In this document: in pieces, positions 15,074 to 23,144 of the stretch
Numbering within the stretch: the first letter of the stretch is position 1
Layout of the letters: each line of letters starts with the position of its first letter
Source: Oscillospiraceae bacterium
GTDB lineage: Bacteria; Bacillota; Clostridia; Oscillospirales; Oscillospiraceae
DNA length: 26,952 bases
Assembly: GCA_009785655.1 (NCBI GenBank)
Contig: WQVW01000002.1
Span: forward strand, 1 to 26,952
Direction of reading: 5' to 3'
Position numbers and translations under genes: made by a program
The notes under the pieces: generated by a model
Told to the model about the DNA's origin: nothing
The model's database searches: none
The model's input: only the letters and a program-made list of their open reading frames with translations

Positions 15074-16336
15074 ATGAGGTTTTACGTTGAGACACTGGGG
15101 TGTAAAGTCAATCAGGCCGAATCCCTGTCTCTTGAAAGTGCGCTTATATCCCGCGGACATACGCTGTCCGAACCGGGTCGCGGCTGTGACATTTGCATCA
15201 TAAACACCTGCGCGGTCACGGCAGAAAGCGCACGCAAATCACGTCAGACTGTGCGGCGATTAAAAAAGCTGGAACCTTCTGCAAAAATCGTTGTGTGCGG
15301 CTGCCTTTCTCAGCTGGAGCCGGACGCCGCATCACAGCTCGGCGCAGATATCATCGGCGGCACCGGTGATAAGGCAACATTGGCAGCGCAGATTGAACAG
15401 CTCACAGACTTCGCAACGCAATGGGCAGCAGATAAGGGACTTTCAACAATCTCTAAAACTCGCGCACTGCTGAAAATCCAGGACGGCTGCGACAACTTCT
15501 GCGCGTATTGCGTGATTCCGTACGCAAGGGGAAAACCACGCTCGCTGCCTGTTGGCGATGCTGTTGAACAGGCTCGCGAAATTCAACATGCGGGGTTTCG
15601 TGAAATCGTCATTACCGGGATAGAGATCTCATCTTACGGTAAAGATCTTCCCGGCGGTGAGACGCTTGTCGATGTCATTCGTGCCATAGGCAACGCGGCT
15701 CCGGATGCCCGACTGCGGATTGGTTCCATCGATCCGTCCGCCGTGACGGAGGATTTTTGCCGGGCACTCAGTGCGGGAATCAATTTGTGCAACCATTTTC
15801 ACCTCTCACTGCAAAGCGGGTGTGACGAAACGCTGTGCCGCATGGGGCGGAAATATGATACGAATACCGTTTCCGGGGCCATAGCGCATCTGCGCAAATA
15901 TTTCCCGGACTGCGGGATCACGGCGGATCTTATCACCGGCTTCCCCGGGGAATCTGACATGGAATTCGCACAGACAATGGGATTTATAAAATCAGCCAAA
16001 TTTTCTGATATGCACATCTTTCCGTTTTCTCCCCGCCCGCAAACGCCTGCCGCTTCAATGCCGGGACAAGTTGAAAAGAAAATCCGGCGCGAGCGGGCAC
16101 GGATCGCAACACAGGCGGCACGGGATATGTCGCTGGCGTTTAAACAGAGCCAGGTCGGAAAAACACTCAACGTCCTGATAGAGCGCGAATCGGATGGATT
16201 CTCAACCGGGCATACAAGTAATTATCTGGAAGTTCATGTTAAAAACGGCGGAGAGAAAAACAGTGTGCATTCCATACAAATAACAGGTGTCGAAGACGCA
16301 CTTGTTTGGGGTGAAATTGCCGGAGACACTATTTGA
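15074..16336 (+). CDS. mtaB: tRNA t6A37 methylthiotransferase
   Basis: MtaB converts t6A to ms2t6A at position 37 of ANN-decoding tRNAs. The 420-residue protein has the three domains of the family. The N-terminal methylthiotransferase domain begins RFYVETLGCKVNQAES, with C10, C46 and C75/C77 available for the auxiliary cluster. The radical SAM core has C139, C143 and C146 in CDNFCAYC. A C-terminal TRAM-like domain follows from about residue 360 (VGKTLNVLIER). TLGCKVNQ distinguishes it from MiaB and RimO. The start has AAGGAGA ten bases upstream. It sits divergent from the tRNA thiolation cluster, consistent with a shared tRNA-modification theme. Its stop codon lies inside the -35 box of the serC promoter. 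Confidence 0.95.
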   Translation: MRFYVETLGCKVNQAESLSLESALISRGHTLSEPGRGCDICIINTCAVTAESARKSRQTVRRLKKLEPSAKIVVCGCLSQLEPDAASQLGADIIGGTGDKATLAAQIEQLTDFATQWAADKGLSTISKTRALLKIQDGCDNFCAYCVIPYARGKPRSLPVGDAVEQAREIQHAGFREIVITGIEISSYGKDLPGGETLVDVIRAIGNAAPDARLRIGSIDPSAVTEDFCRALSAGINLCNHFHLSLQSGCDETLCRMGRKYDTNTVSGAIAHLRKYFPDCGITADLITGFPGESDMEFAQTMGFIKSAKFSDMHIFPFSPRPQTPAASMPGQVEKKIRRERARIATQAARDMSLAFKQSQVGKTLNVLIERESDGFSTGHTSNYLEVHVKNGGEKNSVHSIQITGVEDALVWGEIAGDTI

Positions 16337-16361
16337 CATTGCATTGTGTTTCCGCTATAAT
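16333..16361 (+). promoter_or_regulatory. Perfect consensus sigma-A promoter for serC-serA
   Basis: TTGACA (16333-16338), exactly 17 bases, then TATAAT (16356-16361). The mtaB stop TGA (16334-16336) is part of the -35 box. The expected start is near 16368, leaving a leader of about 95 bases to serC. Confidence 0.85.
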
Positions 16362-16378
16362 ATATCAACTATATTTTA

Positions 16379-16436
16379 CAGATTTTTATGAATAACGCGC
16401 CGATTATGCAGTAAGTCCGCCGTGCGCGGAAATCTG
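16379..16436 (+). other. Structured leader of serC mRNA
   Basis: An outer stem CAGATTT/AAATCTG (16379-16385 with 16430-16436) encloses an inner stem CGCGC/GCGCG (16396-16400 with 16424-16428). The asymmetric internal loop is ten bases on the left and one on the right, and the apical loop is 23 bases. It ends about 17 bases before the serC ribosome binding site. It does not match a T-box or another riboswitch I recognise. It could be a regulatory leader or chance pairing. Confidence 0.4.
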
Positions 16437-16462
16437 CAAACCGAAGCGCTATGGAGGATGCA

Positions 16463-17551
16463 ATGTCAACAGAGAGAATTTACAATTTTTCAGCCGGCCC
16501 CTCAATGCTGCCGCTGTCTGTGCTTGAACAGGCGGCTGCTGAGATGACGAATTATCGCGGCTCCGGCATGTCTGTGATGGAAATGAGCCACAGAAGCAAA
16601 GTCTATGTATCTATTTTTGATCAGACAAAGGCCGACTTAAAACGCCTGCTAAAGGTTCCGGACACGCATGATATCCTGTTTATGCAAGGCGGTGCCACGT
16701 TGCAATTCTCCGCCGTGCCGATGAATCTTATCGGCACAACAGGCAAAGCCGATTACGCCATCACCGGCAACTTTTCTGAACTCGCGATGAAAGAGGCTAA
16801 AAAATACGGAGATATACACGTTGCTTGCTCGTCAGAAGATAAGCATTATACCTATATCCCCTCTCAAAAAGACATTAACGTCTCGCCAGACGCAGCGTAT
16901 TTTCACTACTGTTCTAACAACACAATTTATGGCACAGAATGGAAGTATGTGCCTGATACAGGCAACGTTCCGCTGGTATGCGACATGTCGTCGAACATCA
17001 TGTCAGTGCCCATGGACGTTTCTCAATACGGCCTGATATACGCCGGTGTTCAAAAGAATATGGCACCCGCCGGGATGGCTGTTTTAATCATTGACAAAGC
17101 ACTGATTGGCAACGCACTCGCATACACACCGAAGCTGATGAACTACCAAGTGCTGCTTGACTCTGATTCCATGCACAACACGCCCCCCACCTACACGATC
17201 TATATGCTGGGGCTTGTACTCAAATGGCTCGACACCCTGGGCGGTGTTGAAGGTATCTGCAAACAAAAAGCTGAAAAAGCAAAGATTCTGTACGATGTGT
17301 TGGATGACAGCCAAATATTCTCCGGCACGGCCGAAAAAGAGGCCAGGTCTGACATGAACGTCACCTTCAGAACCGTAAGTGAGGCACTGGACGACAAATT
17401 TGTCAAAGAAGCAACACAGGCAGGGTTCGACAACCTGAAAGGCCACCGCGTTGTTGGCGGTATGCGTGCGTCGATATATAACGCCATGCCGATGGAAGGC
17501 GTTCAAAAACTAGCCGCATTTATGCGTGATTTTGAAATTAAGAACAAGTAA
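16463..17551 (+). CDS. serC: Phosphoserine aminotransferase
   Basis: SerC converts 3-phosphohydroxypyruvate and glutamate to phosphoserine and 2-oxoglutarate, the second step of serine synthesis, and can also act in pyridoxal phosphate synthesis. With 362 residues it has the family start RIYNFSAGPSMLP, the MEMSHRSK block, FMQGGATLQF, and the PLP lysine K198 in YAGVQKNMAPAG. I chose the ATG at 16463 because GGAGG lies five bases upstream; the ATG at 16451 overlaps that site. It is the first gene after the consensus promoter and is followed by serA after 12 bases. No serB was seen. Confidence 0.96.
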   Translation: MSTERIYNFSAGPSMLPLSVLEQAAAEMTNYRGSGMSVMEMSHRSKVYVSIFDQTKADLKRLLKVPDTHDILFMQGGATLQFSAVPMNLIGTTGKADYAITGNFSELAMKEAKKYGDIHVACSSEDKHYTYIPSQKDINVSPDAAYFHYCSNNTIYGTEWKYVPDTGNVPLVCDMSSNIMSVPMDVSQYGLIYAGVQKNMAPAGMAVLIIDKALIGNALAYTPKLMNYQVLLDSDSMHNTPPTYTIYMLGLVLKWLDTLGGVEGICKQKAEKAKILYDVLDDSQIFSGTAEKEARSDMNVTFRTVSEALDDKFVKEATQAGFDNLKGHRVVGGMRASIYNAMPMEGVQKLAAFMRDFEIKNK

Positions 17552-17563
17552 GGGGTAACACTG

Positions 17564-18742
17564 ATGTATAAGATAAAGACGCTGAACAGCATATCTCCGG
17601 CGGCACTTAAAATGCTGAACAGCGAAAAATACACCGTAGGCAACGATATAGAAAACCCGGACGCAATACTCGTCCGCTCGGCAAAAATGCATGACATGAC
17701 TTTTGACCCGGATCTGCTGTGCATCGCACGTGCAGGCGCCGGTGTGAACAACATCCCGCTTGACCGCTGTGCGCAGGAGGGTATCATTGTGTTCAACACG
17801 CCCGGGGCAAACGCAGAGGCGGTGAAAGAGCTTGTGCTATGTGCCATGTTACTGTCATCCCGTGACATTGTCGGTGGGATTGAGTGGGTAAAAACCGTGG
17901 CTGACCAGGGTGATAACGTCGCCTCATTAGTTGAAAAACAGAAGGCTCAGTACGTCGGCCCCGAAATCTCCGGCAAAACGTTGGGTGTTATCGGCCTTGG
18001 CGCGATTGGGGCCAGGGTCTCTTCCGCTGCCAGTGCGCTCGGTATGACTGTGTACGGACATGACCCGTTCTTGTCCGTCGAATCTGCATGGCAGCTGTCT
18101 TCGTCGGTTATCCACGCGAAAGATTTGGATACCATCTTCAAAAATTCTGACTTCATCACCATTCATGCGCCCTATATGGAAGCAACACACCATATGATCA
18201 ATAAGGAAAGCATCGCTAAAATGAAAAAGGGCGTGCGCATCATCAACCTCGCCCGGGCGGAACTTGTGAATGACGATGATATACTTGATGCGATTGCATC
18301 CGGCCAAGTTTCCTGCTATGTGACAGATTTCCCAAACGGCAAGACTGCGGGTGCGCCCGGCGTCATCGCGATTCCACATCTGGGTGCTTCTACCCCGGAG
18401 AGCGAAGACAATTGCGCCAGCATGGCCTGCTATGAAATAATAGAATACATTGAAAACGGGAATATTATTAATTCTGTCAACATGCCGCCGGCACAGTTGC
18501 CGCGCATTGACGGAGATCCGCGAATCTGTGTTATCCATGATAACGAGCCTGGCATTATTTCAAAAATAGCCGGTGCGGTCTCTTCATTTGGCGTCAACAT
18601 AGAGAATATGATAAACGTCGGCACAAAAGGACGGCTTTCTTCTTATACTATACTTGACGTCTCTTCTGTGCCGAACGGTCTTGAGGAAGAAATCAAAAAG
18701 ATTGACGGTATTACAAGAGTCCGGATTATAGAAGCAGTCTGA
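17564..18742 (+). CDS. serA: D-3-phosphoglycerate dehydrogenase with ACT domain
   Basis: SerA oxidises 3-phosphoglycerate to 3-phosphohydroxypyruvate with NAD, the first step of serine synthesis. The 392-residue protein has the NAD-binding GLGAIG (144-149), catalytic R231 in NLARAELVN, H272 in PHLGAST, and a C-terminal ACT domain (about 325-392, CVIHDNEPGIISKIAGAV) that in this family can mediate serine feedback. The region between the catalytic residues reads YVTDFPNGK, the short clostridial form, rather than the DVFE.EP form of longer SerA proteins. It lies 12 bases after serC in one operon. Confidence 0.96.
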   Translation: MYKIKTLNSISPAALKMLNSEKYTVGNDIENPDAILVRSAKMHDMTFDPDLLCIARAGAGVNNIPLDRCAQEGIIVFNTPGANAEAVKELVLCAMLLSSRDIVGGIEWVKTVADQGDNVASLVEKQKAQYVGPEISGKTLGVIGLGAIGARVSSAASALGMTVYGHDPFLSVESAWQLSSSVIHAKDLDTIFKNSDFITIHAPYMEATHHMINKESIAKMKKGVRIINLARAELVNDDDILDAIASGQVSCYVTDFPNGKTAGAPGVIAIPHLGASTPESEDNCASMACYEIIEYIENGNIINSVNMPPAQLPRIDGDPRICVIHDNEPGIISKIAGAVSSFGVNIENMINVGTKGRLSSYTILDVSSVPNGLEEEIKKIDGITRVRIIEAV

Positions 18743-18786
18743 AATTGAGATGCATATTTTAGTTATAGAGCGGCGGGTGATTATTA

Positions 18787-19692
18787 TTGCGTAATCTAAT
18801 GCTGATTGTAAATCCATATTCCGGCCGGGGGCTGTCTAAAAACGCCTTGGGTGCCGTTGTATCACAGCTTGGCCGCGCCGGATATATGGTGGCGGTCTAT
18901 ATGGCCGGGGATTACACGACCGAAGAGTTGGCATACCAGTTTTCAAAACATCACGAGTTTTGTGTTTCGATGGGGGGCGACGGGACATTAAGCAGCGTTG
19001 TGTCCGGTCTGTTACGGTCAGGTGCCGTGTCACCGGCCATCGGGCATATCCCATCCGGCACCGCCAATGATGTCGCCGCCACTTTCAACTTATCAAAAGA
19101 TCCGGGCACCGCCGCGCAGGCGATCATTGACGGCGTCCCCACACCGCTTGACATCGGCATTTTCACCGGTGGCAACGCACCTGATGATGTGCAGCGATTC
19201 TTTACGTATATTGCCGCATTCGGGGCTTTTACAGAAATTTCGTATTCAACGCCGCCTGGGGCGAAACGCACGCTGGGTCATTTCGCATACGTGCTCAGCG
19301 GCCTTTCCGGCATGAGTTCAATCGCAGCACGGCACATGGTTATTGAGCTTGACGGCAATGTGATTGAAGGCGACTATATCTTCGGCGGTGTCATCAACTC
19401 CACCTCTGTGGCGGGTCTGGTTAAGCTTGATCCCGAATACGTGGATCTGTCCGACGGACTTTTTGAAGTGATACTCGTCAAACAGCCGCTGAGCCTTGTG
19501 GACTTTGTCGATATTCTGACAAGCATCACAAACCGCAGTTATAGCGGCGATAACGTCCAGCTTTTTCACGCGAAAAACGTAAAATTTACTTTTGATACCG
19601 ACGTGGCCTGGACGATCGATGGCGAAAACGGCGGTGCTTACAGTGCAGTTGAAATTAAAAATCATCATGAGGCGATAAGGATCATCGTATAA
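18787..19692 (+). CDS. Diacylglycerol kinase family lipid kinase (YegS/DgkB-like)
   Basis: The 301-residue protein has the catalytic-domain marks of the family: LMLIVNPYSGRG at the N-terminus, GGDGT (63-67) for ATP binding, and GHIPSGTANDVA (about 87-97). Its C-terminal beta-rich half includes LVKLDPEYVDLSDGLFEVILVK. Members phosphorylate diacylglycerol or related lipids at the membrane surface. The TTG at 18787 is the best start because it gives the usual MRNLMLIVNP; the ribosome binding site is weak (GGCGGGTG). It lies 44 bases after serA and its stop overlaps the ymdB start by one base, so the two are coupled. The exact lipid cannot be read from sequence. Confidence 0.88.
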   Translation: MRNLMLIVNPYSGRGLSKNALGAVVSQLGRAGYMVAVYMAGDYTTEELAYQFSKHHEFCVSMGGDGTLSSVVSGLLRSGAVSPAIGHIPSGTANDVAATFNLSKDPGTAAQAIIDGVPTPLDIGIFTGGNAPDDVQRFFTYIAAFGAFTEISYSTPPGAKRTLGHFAYVLSGLSGMSSIAARHMVIELDGNVIEGDYIFGGVINSTSVAGLVKLDPEYVDLSDGLFEVILVKQPLSLVDFVDILTSITNRSYSGDNVQLFHAKNVKFTFDTDVAWTIDGENGGAYSAVEIKNHHEAIRIIV

Positions 19693-20465
19693 TGCTTATA
19701 AACATACTGGCCATCGGCGACGTTGTGGGACAGTCCGGACTTGATATTCTGGCTGAAAAATTGCACGTTGTACAGAAATTCAACCAAATATCTTTCACAA
19801 TAATAAATGGCGAAAACGCCGCCGCCAACGGCATTACACCGGGGCAGGCGGAGTTTTTATTTGATATCGGCGCGGATGTGATAACCCTCGGCAATCATAC
19901 ATGGGGCAAGCGCGAGATTGCCCCGTTCCTTGATGACTGCCAATACATCCTGCGGCCTTCAAACTTTGCCACGCAAGTACCGGGGCGCGGCTGGGGTGTT
20001 TTTGAGACGGAGTTCGGCAACGTGTGCGTGGTCAACCTGATTGGGCGTCACGGTCTGCCGGACGGCAGTGAAAATCCGTTTATTGAGGCAGACAGAATCT
20101 TAAAAAAGCTCGACACCAACATTGTGCTGGTTGATTTCCATGCGGAGGCAACAAGCGAAAAACTCGCAATGGCGTATTATCTTGACGGGCGTGTGTCCGC
20201 CGTGTGGGGCACGCACACCCATGTCCAAACATCTGATTGCCGCGTTTTCTCCGGCGGCATGGGGTATATCACCGATCTCGGCATGACCGGCCCGTGTGAA
20301 TCAGTCATCGGCGTGAAGCCGGAACAGCCCATATCACGTTTTCTGGGTAACCCTCCCACACGATTTGAAGCGGCGGACGGCGCGGCGAAAATCGAAGGCG
20401 CGGTGTTTGAGATTGACGCTGAAACTGGAAAATGTGTCGGTGTGGAAGCGATCCGAATAACCTAA
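19692..20465 (+). CDS. ymdB: YmdB-family metallophosphoesterase (TIGR00282 type)
   Basis: YmdB is a di-iron phosphodiesterase acting on 2',3'-cyclic nucleotides and affecting biofilm and sporulation decisions in Bacillus. All metal ligands expected for the family are visible: D10 in IGDVVG, E41 and N42 in NGENAA, N68 and H69 in LGNHTW, H150 in DFHAE, and H175 and H177 in GTHTHVQT. Length is 257 residues, close to the family norm. Its ATG overlaps the lipid kinase stop (TAATG). In many Firmicutes ymdB neighbours rny, but no rny is present here. Confidence 0.94.
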   Translation: MLINILAIGDVVGQSGLDILAEKLHVVQKFNQISFTIINGENAAANGITPGQAEFLFDIGADVITLGNHTWGKREIAPFLDDCQYILRPSNFATQVPGRGWGVFETEFGNVCVVNLIGRHGLPDGSENPFIEADRILKKLDTNIVLVDFHAEATSEKLAMAYYLDGRVSAVWGTHTHVQTSDCRVFSGGMGYITDLGMTGPCESVIGVKPEQPISRFLGNPPTRFEAADGAAKIEGAVFEIDAETGKCVGVEAIRIT

Positions 20466-20484
20466 CACTCCCGCAATTTTTGAT

Positions 20485-20513
20485 TTGACGCAGTCATTTG
20501 GCTGTGGTATAAT
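20485..20513 (+). promoter_or_regulatory. Sigma-A promoter for the PNPOx-like gene
   Basis: -35 TTGACG (20485-20490), a 17-base spacer and a perfect -10 TATAAT (20508-20513). The TTG of the -35 box is in frame with the downstream gene, which makes an artificially long open frame. Confidence 0.8.
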
Positions 20514-20556
20514 TATCCACATATTAATTGTACAAAAAATTTTGGAGGTTTTTTCA

Positions 20557-20952
20557 ATGCAAGAAGTGCTCGATTTTCTAAAAAATGCCGGAACTTATTA
20601 TCTCGCCACTGTTGAGGGTGACCAACCGCGTGTGCGCCCGTTTGGCACCGCAAATATCTTTGATGGCAAGCTCTACATCCAAACCGCAAAAGCAAAGCCA
20701 TGCTCCAAACAAATGGCCGCAAATCCAAAAGTCGAAATCAGTGCCATGGGCTCTGACGGCACATGGATCCGCATCGCTGCCAAAGCGATCAATGACGACA
20801 GGATTGAAGCCAAACAAAGTATGCTGGATGCGTATCCGCAACTGTCAGCCATGTATTCTGTTGAAGACCCGAACACCCAAGTACTTTATCTGCAAGACGC
20901 AGAAGCCACCATCTCCTCTTTCGCTGGTGAGCCGAAAGTGATTAAGTTCTAA
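20557..20952 (+). CDS. Pyridoxamine 5'-phosphate oxidase-fold protein (FMN-binding split barrel)
   Basis: The 131-residue protein begins MQEVLDFLKNAGTYYLATVEGDQPRVRPFG, the classic start of small PNPOx-like flavin-binding proteins. It then has LYIQTAKAKPCSKQMAANPKVEI, where substrates or FMN usually contact. Such single-domain proteins bind FMN or F420-like cofactors and often have unknown reductase roles. The true ATG at 20557 has GGAGG eight bases upstream; the open frame extends upstream only through the promoter. It is a single-gene unit with a strong promoter and a strong terminator. It is too short to be PdxH itself. Confidence 0.88.
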   Translation: MQEVLDFLKNAGTYYLATVEGDQPRVRPFGTANIFDGKLYIQTAKAKPCSKQMAANPKVEISAMGSDGTWIRIAAKAINDDRIEAKQSMLDAYPQLSAMYSVEDPNTQVLYLQDAEATISSFAGEPKVIKF

Positions 20953-20965
20953 GACAAATCTAAGT

Positions 20966-20999
20966 AAAAGAGCGGATGCATTTTTGCGTCCGCTCTTTT
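20966..20999. terminator. Bidirectional intrinsic terminator
   Basis: A 15-bp stem with one G-T wobble (20966-20980 with 20985-20999) and loop TTTT. The arms begin and end in AAAA/TTTT, so it works on both strands, ending the PNPOx-like gene and the converging ene-reductase gene. Confidence 0.9.
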
Positions 21000-21002
21000 G
21001 AT

Positions 21003-22952
21003 TTAAAATCTTCCGATATCCCGTGCAATATGATACGCCTGCTGTGTGGCTTGCAGTATATTCTTCGGGTTCAGGCAATCCCCTATCTGGTGGAACTCCG
21101 GCGCTAACATTCTCAGTGCCTCGGCTTCCGCACGCAGTGGAATCTGTCCGACGGCGTAGACAACAGTATCGGCTGCGAAAATCTGTGCTCCATCAACTCC
21201 TTCGCCCACGACCGCGTCATCAGTGATTTTGACGGCTTTTACCGACAAGTTGACTGATACGCCCAGCCGCTCAAGCTCCAACTTTATCGCACCGCCGTGC
21301 AGAAAATTCCCTCCATCATCTAGCTGCGCGGCCATTTCAACGATGGTGACTTCATGCCCACGCTTTGCCAGATATATCGCAAGCTCCGTCCCAACCAAGC
21401 CGCCGCCGAGTATAACAACGCGTTTCCCGGCCTTTTCAACGTTGTAGTATATCTCTTCCGCACTCTTTACATGCGCTTTATCAATCCCCAAGATATTCGG
21501 TATCAACGGACGGGCACCGAGTGCCGCAATAATGACATCCGGCGATTGCGCCCTCACAAACTCCGGCGTGACCTCGGTATTCAATTTTATATCCACACCG
21601 GCTTTTTCCGCGATCTTCGCCTGCCGCGCGAGGTATTCGGAGAGATATTTTTTGAATGGGACATCATGCTCGCAATTCAACACACCGCCGAGTCGCGCCG
21701 TCTTCTCGCACAGAGTCACCTCGTGCCCGCGCTCTGCCGCGGTGATGGCCGCCTGCATTCCGCCCACGCCTCCCCCGGCGATCAGCACTTTTTTCGGAAT
21801 GGCCGGTGGAATCTGCCACCTTGTATCTATCTCATGCCCGATGACAGGATTCACAGTACACATAAACTGATTGGTCGAGATGTGCACCGAGAAGCAAGTC
21901 AGGCAACGCATACACTTGTTAATCTCATCGGCTCGTCCCATCCGTGCCTTGATCGGCAAATCCGGGTCGGCAAGCAATCCGCGCGCAATTTGTACGACAT
22001 CCGCCTGTCCGGAGGCGATGATTTCTTCCATCAATTCAGGATCCACCAATGCTCCGACCGTTGCCACCGGGGTTTTTACATGCTTTTTGATTTCCGCCGC
22101 GTACTGCACATTGGCTCCATGCGGCAGAAACATGTCCGGATGTGTCACCGTGAACACTTCGTCAACCTCATGACTCCCGGCGGAGACGTGTATCAGATCC
22201 AAGTGTCCGTCCAACTGCTTTGCTATCGCGATGCCCTCGTCCAGATCGTACCCATTCGGGTTGCATTCGGAACCCGATATGCGCATTTCAATCGGGAATT
22301 TTGACCCAACGGCTTTCCGCACCGCTTTGCAGACTTCAACGGCGAATCTGCTCCGGTTTTCAGGGGAACCTCCCCACTTATCCGTCCGGTGATTTGTAAC
22401 AGGCGACATAAATTCTGTCAGCAGCCAACCATGTCCGCCGTGGATTGTCACCATGCCGAATCCGCACCGCTTCGCCCACAACGCGGCATCAGCAAATTGC
22501 TGCACGACGGCATATATCTTCTCGTCATCCATCGCCTCAACCTGATGCCCGGCCTCCGTCGTGTACGCCATCGGGCCGTGTAGCTGATAGCCATCCCTTG
22601 CCGAAGTGTGGGAGTGACTGCCGCTGTGAGAGAGTTCGATGGCCGCCACGGCTCCGTGTCTGGTGATCGCTTCCGACAATCTGGTCATCGCCGGTAATCC
22701 GGCGGGATTGTCCAATGCCAGATGCCCGTCATTGAATCTGGCATGTTTTGAATCAATCACAGCGTCCCCCACACAGACTGATGCCGCACCGCCGATTGCT
22801 TTGAGTTCATAGTACGCATTCGTCTCCGGCACCGGTAAATGATCATGCGTCATATACGCCACGCCGGTCGGGGACGCAAATATACGGTTACGGAACACCG
22901 TGCCTGCAAGGGTGATCGGTGAAAATAAGTTTGGATACTGTTGTTTATACAT
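21003..22952 (-). CDS. FMN/4Fe-4S/FAD ene-reductase type oxidoreductase (old yellow enzyme / dienoyl-CoA reductase family)
   Basis: The 649-residue protein has the three-part layout of 2,4-dienoyl-CoA reductase, BaiCD/BaiH and trimethylamine dehydrogenase. An FMN TIM barrel (1-340) includes SPITLAGTVFRNRI and HGGHGWLLTEFMSP. A 4Fe-4S site has C347, C350, C353 and C365. A C-terminal FAD/NAD(P)H module has GGGVGG (393-398) and GGGLVG (516-521). In the barrel, position 176 is tryptophan where DCR-type enzymes have a tyrosine (GYL), which may change chemistry. I chose the ATG at 22952 because AAGGAGG lies eight bases upstream; two earlier in-frame ATGs lie in or near the promoter. It probably reduces an activated C=C bond with NAD(P)H, but the substrate is unknown. 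It is divergent from the glycyl radical genes. Confidence 0.88.
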   Translation of the reverse strand: MYKQQYPNLFSPITLAGTVFRNRIFASPTGVAYMTHDHLPVPETNAYYELKAIGGAASVCVGDAVIDSKHARFNDGHLALDNPAGLPAMTRLSEAITRHGAVAAIELSHSGSHSHTSARDGYQLHGPMAYTTEAGHQVEAMDDEKIYAVVQQFADAALWAKRCGFGMVTIHGGHGWLLTEFMSPVTNHRTDKWGGSPENRSRFAVEVCKAVRKAVGSKFPIEMRISGSECNPNGYDLDEGIAIAKQLDGHLDLIHVSAGSHEVDEVFTVTHPDMFLPHGANVQYAAEIKKHVKTPVATVGALVDPELMEEIIASGQADVVQIARGLLADPDLPIKARMGRADEINKCMRCLTCFSVHISTNQFMCTVNPVIGHEIDTRWQIPPAIPKKVLIAGGGVGGMQAAITAAERGHEVTLCEKTARLGGVLNCEHDVPFKKYLSEYLARQAKIAEKAGVDIKLNTEVTPEFVRAQSPDVIIAALGARPLIPNILGIDKAHVKSAEEIYYNVEKAGKRVVILGGGLVGTELAIYLAKRGHEVTIVEMAAQLDDGGNFLHGGAIKLELERLGVSVNLSVKAVKITDDAVVGEGVDGAQIFAADTVVYAVGQIPLRAEAEALRMLAPEFHQIGDCLNPKNILQATQQAYHIARDIGRF

Positions 22953-22986
22953 ATTGGCAGCCTCCTTGTTCATTAGTTTTTCATTC

Positions 22987-23015
22987 ATTATATACTGCTT
23001 TTCATCTACTGTCTA
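22987..23015 (-). promoter_or_regulatory. Sigma-A promoter for the ene-reductase gene
   Basis: On the minus strand, -35 TAGACA (23010-23015) and a perfect -10 TATAAT (22987-22992) are 17 bases apart. The start is expected near 22980, about 28 bases before the ATG at 22952. This excludes the ATG at 22988. Confidence 0.72.
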
Positions 23016-23049
23016 TATTTCAGATAGGCGCATCATCACCCATTCAACC

Positions 23050-23078
23050 TTGACATGCGCGGCGGCTCATGATAATAT
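23050..23078 (+). promoter_or_regulatory. Sigma-A promoter for the glycyl radical activase gene
   Basis: -35 TTGACA (23050-23055), a 17-base spacer and -10 TAATAT (23073-23078). It is divergent from the promoter at 22987-23015, with only 34 bases between the two -35 boxes, where a shared regulator could act. Confidence 0.65.
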
Positions 23079-23144
23079 TTTGCCAAAGAGCGTCGCCGTT
23101 TTTCAATGATAGCAATCAACTTATATTAAAGGCAGGGTTAATGT

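Noticed and set aside
16368..16462. T-box riboswitch for serine upstream of serC
   Set aside because: The leader is only about 95 bases, with no T-box sequence and no terminator/antiterminator pair.
20485..20556. A longer PNPOx-like protein starting at TTG 20485
   Set aside because: That TTG is the -35 box of a strong promoter, and the extra 24 residues are encoded by promoter and leader sequence.
21354..22304. Plus-strand open frame of 316 codons inside the ene-reductase gene
   Set aside because: Shadow of the strongly supported minus-strand gene, with no domain and no ribosome binding site.
22953..22988. Earlier ATG starts of the ene-reductase
   Set aside because: They fall in the -10 box or just after the predicted transcription start, and only ATG 22952 has AAGGAGG at proper spacing.
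23106..23129. Eight-codon upstream frame (MIAINLY) in the activase leader
   Set aside because: No ribosome binding site and no regulatory codon run, so probably chance.
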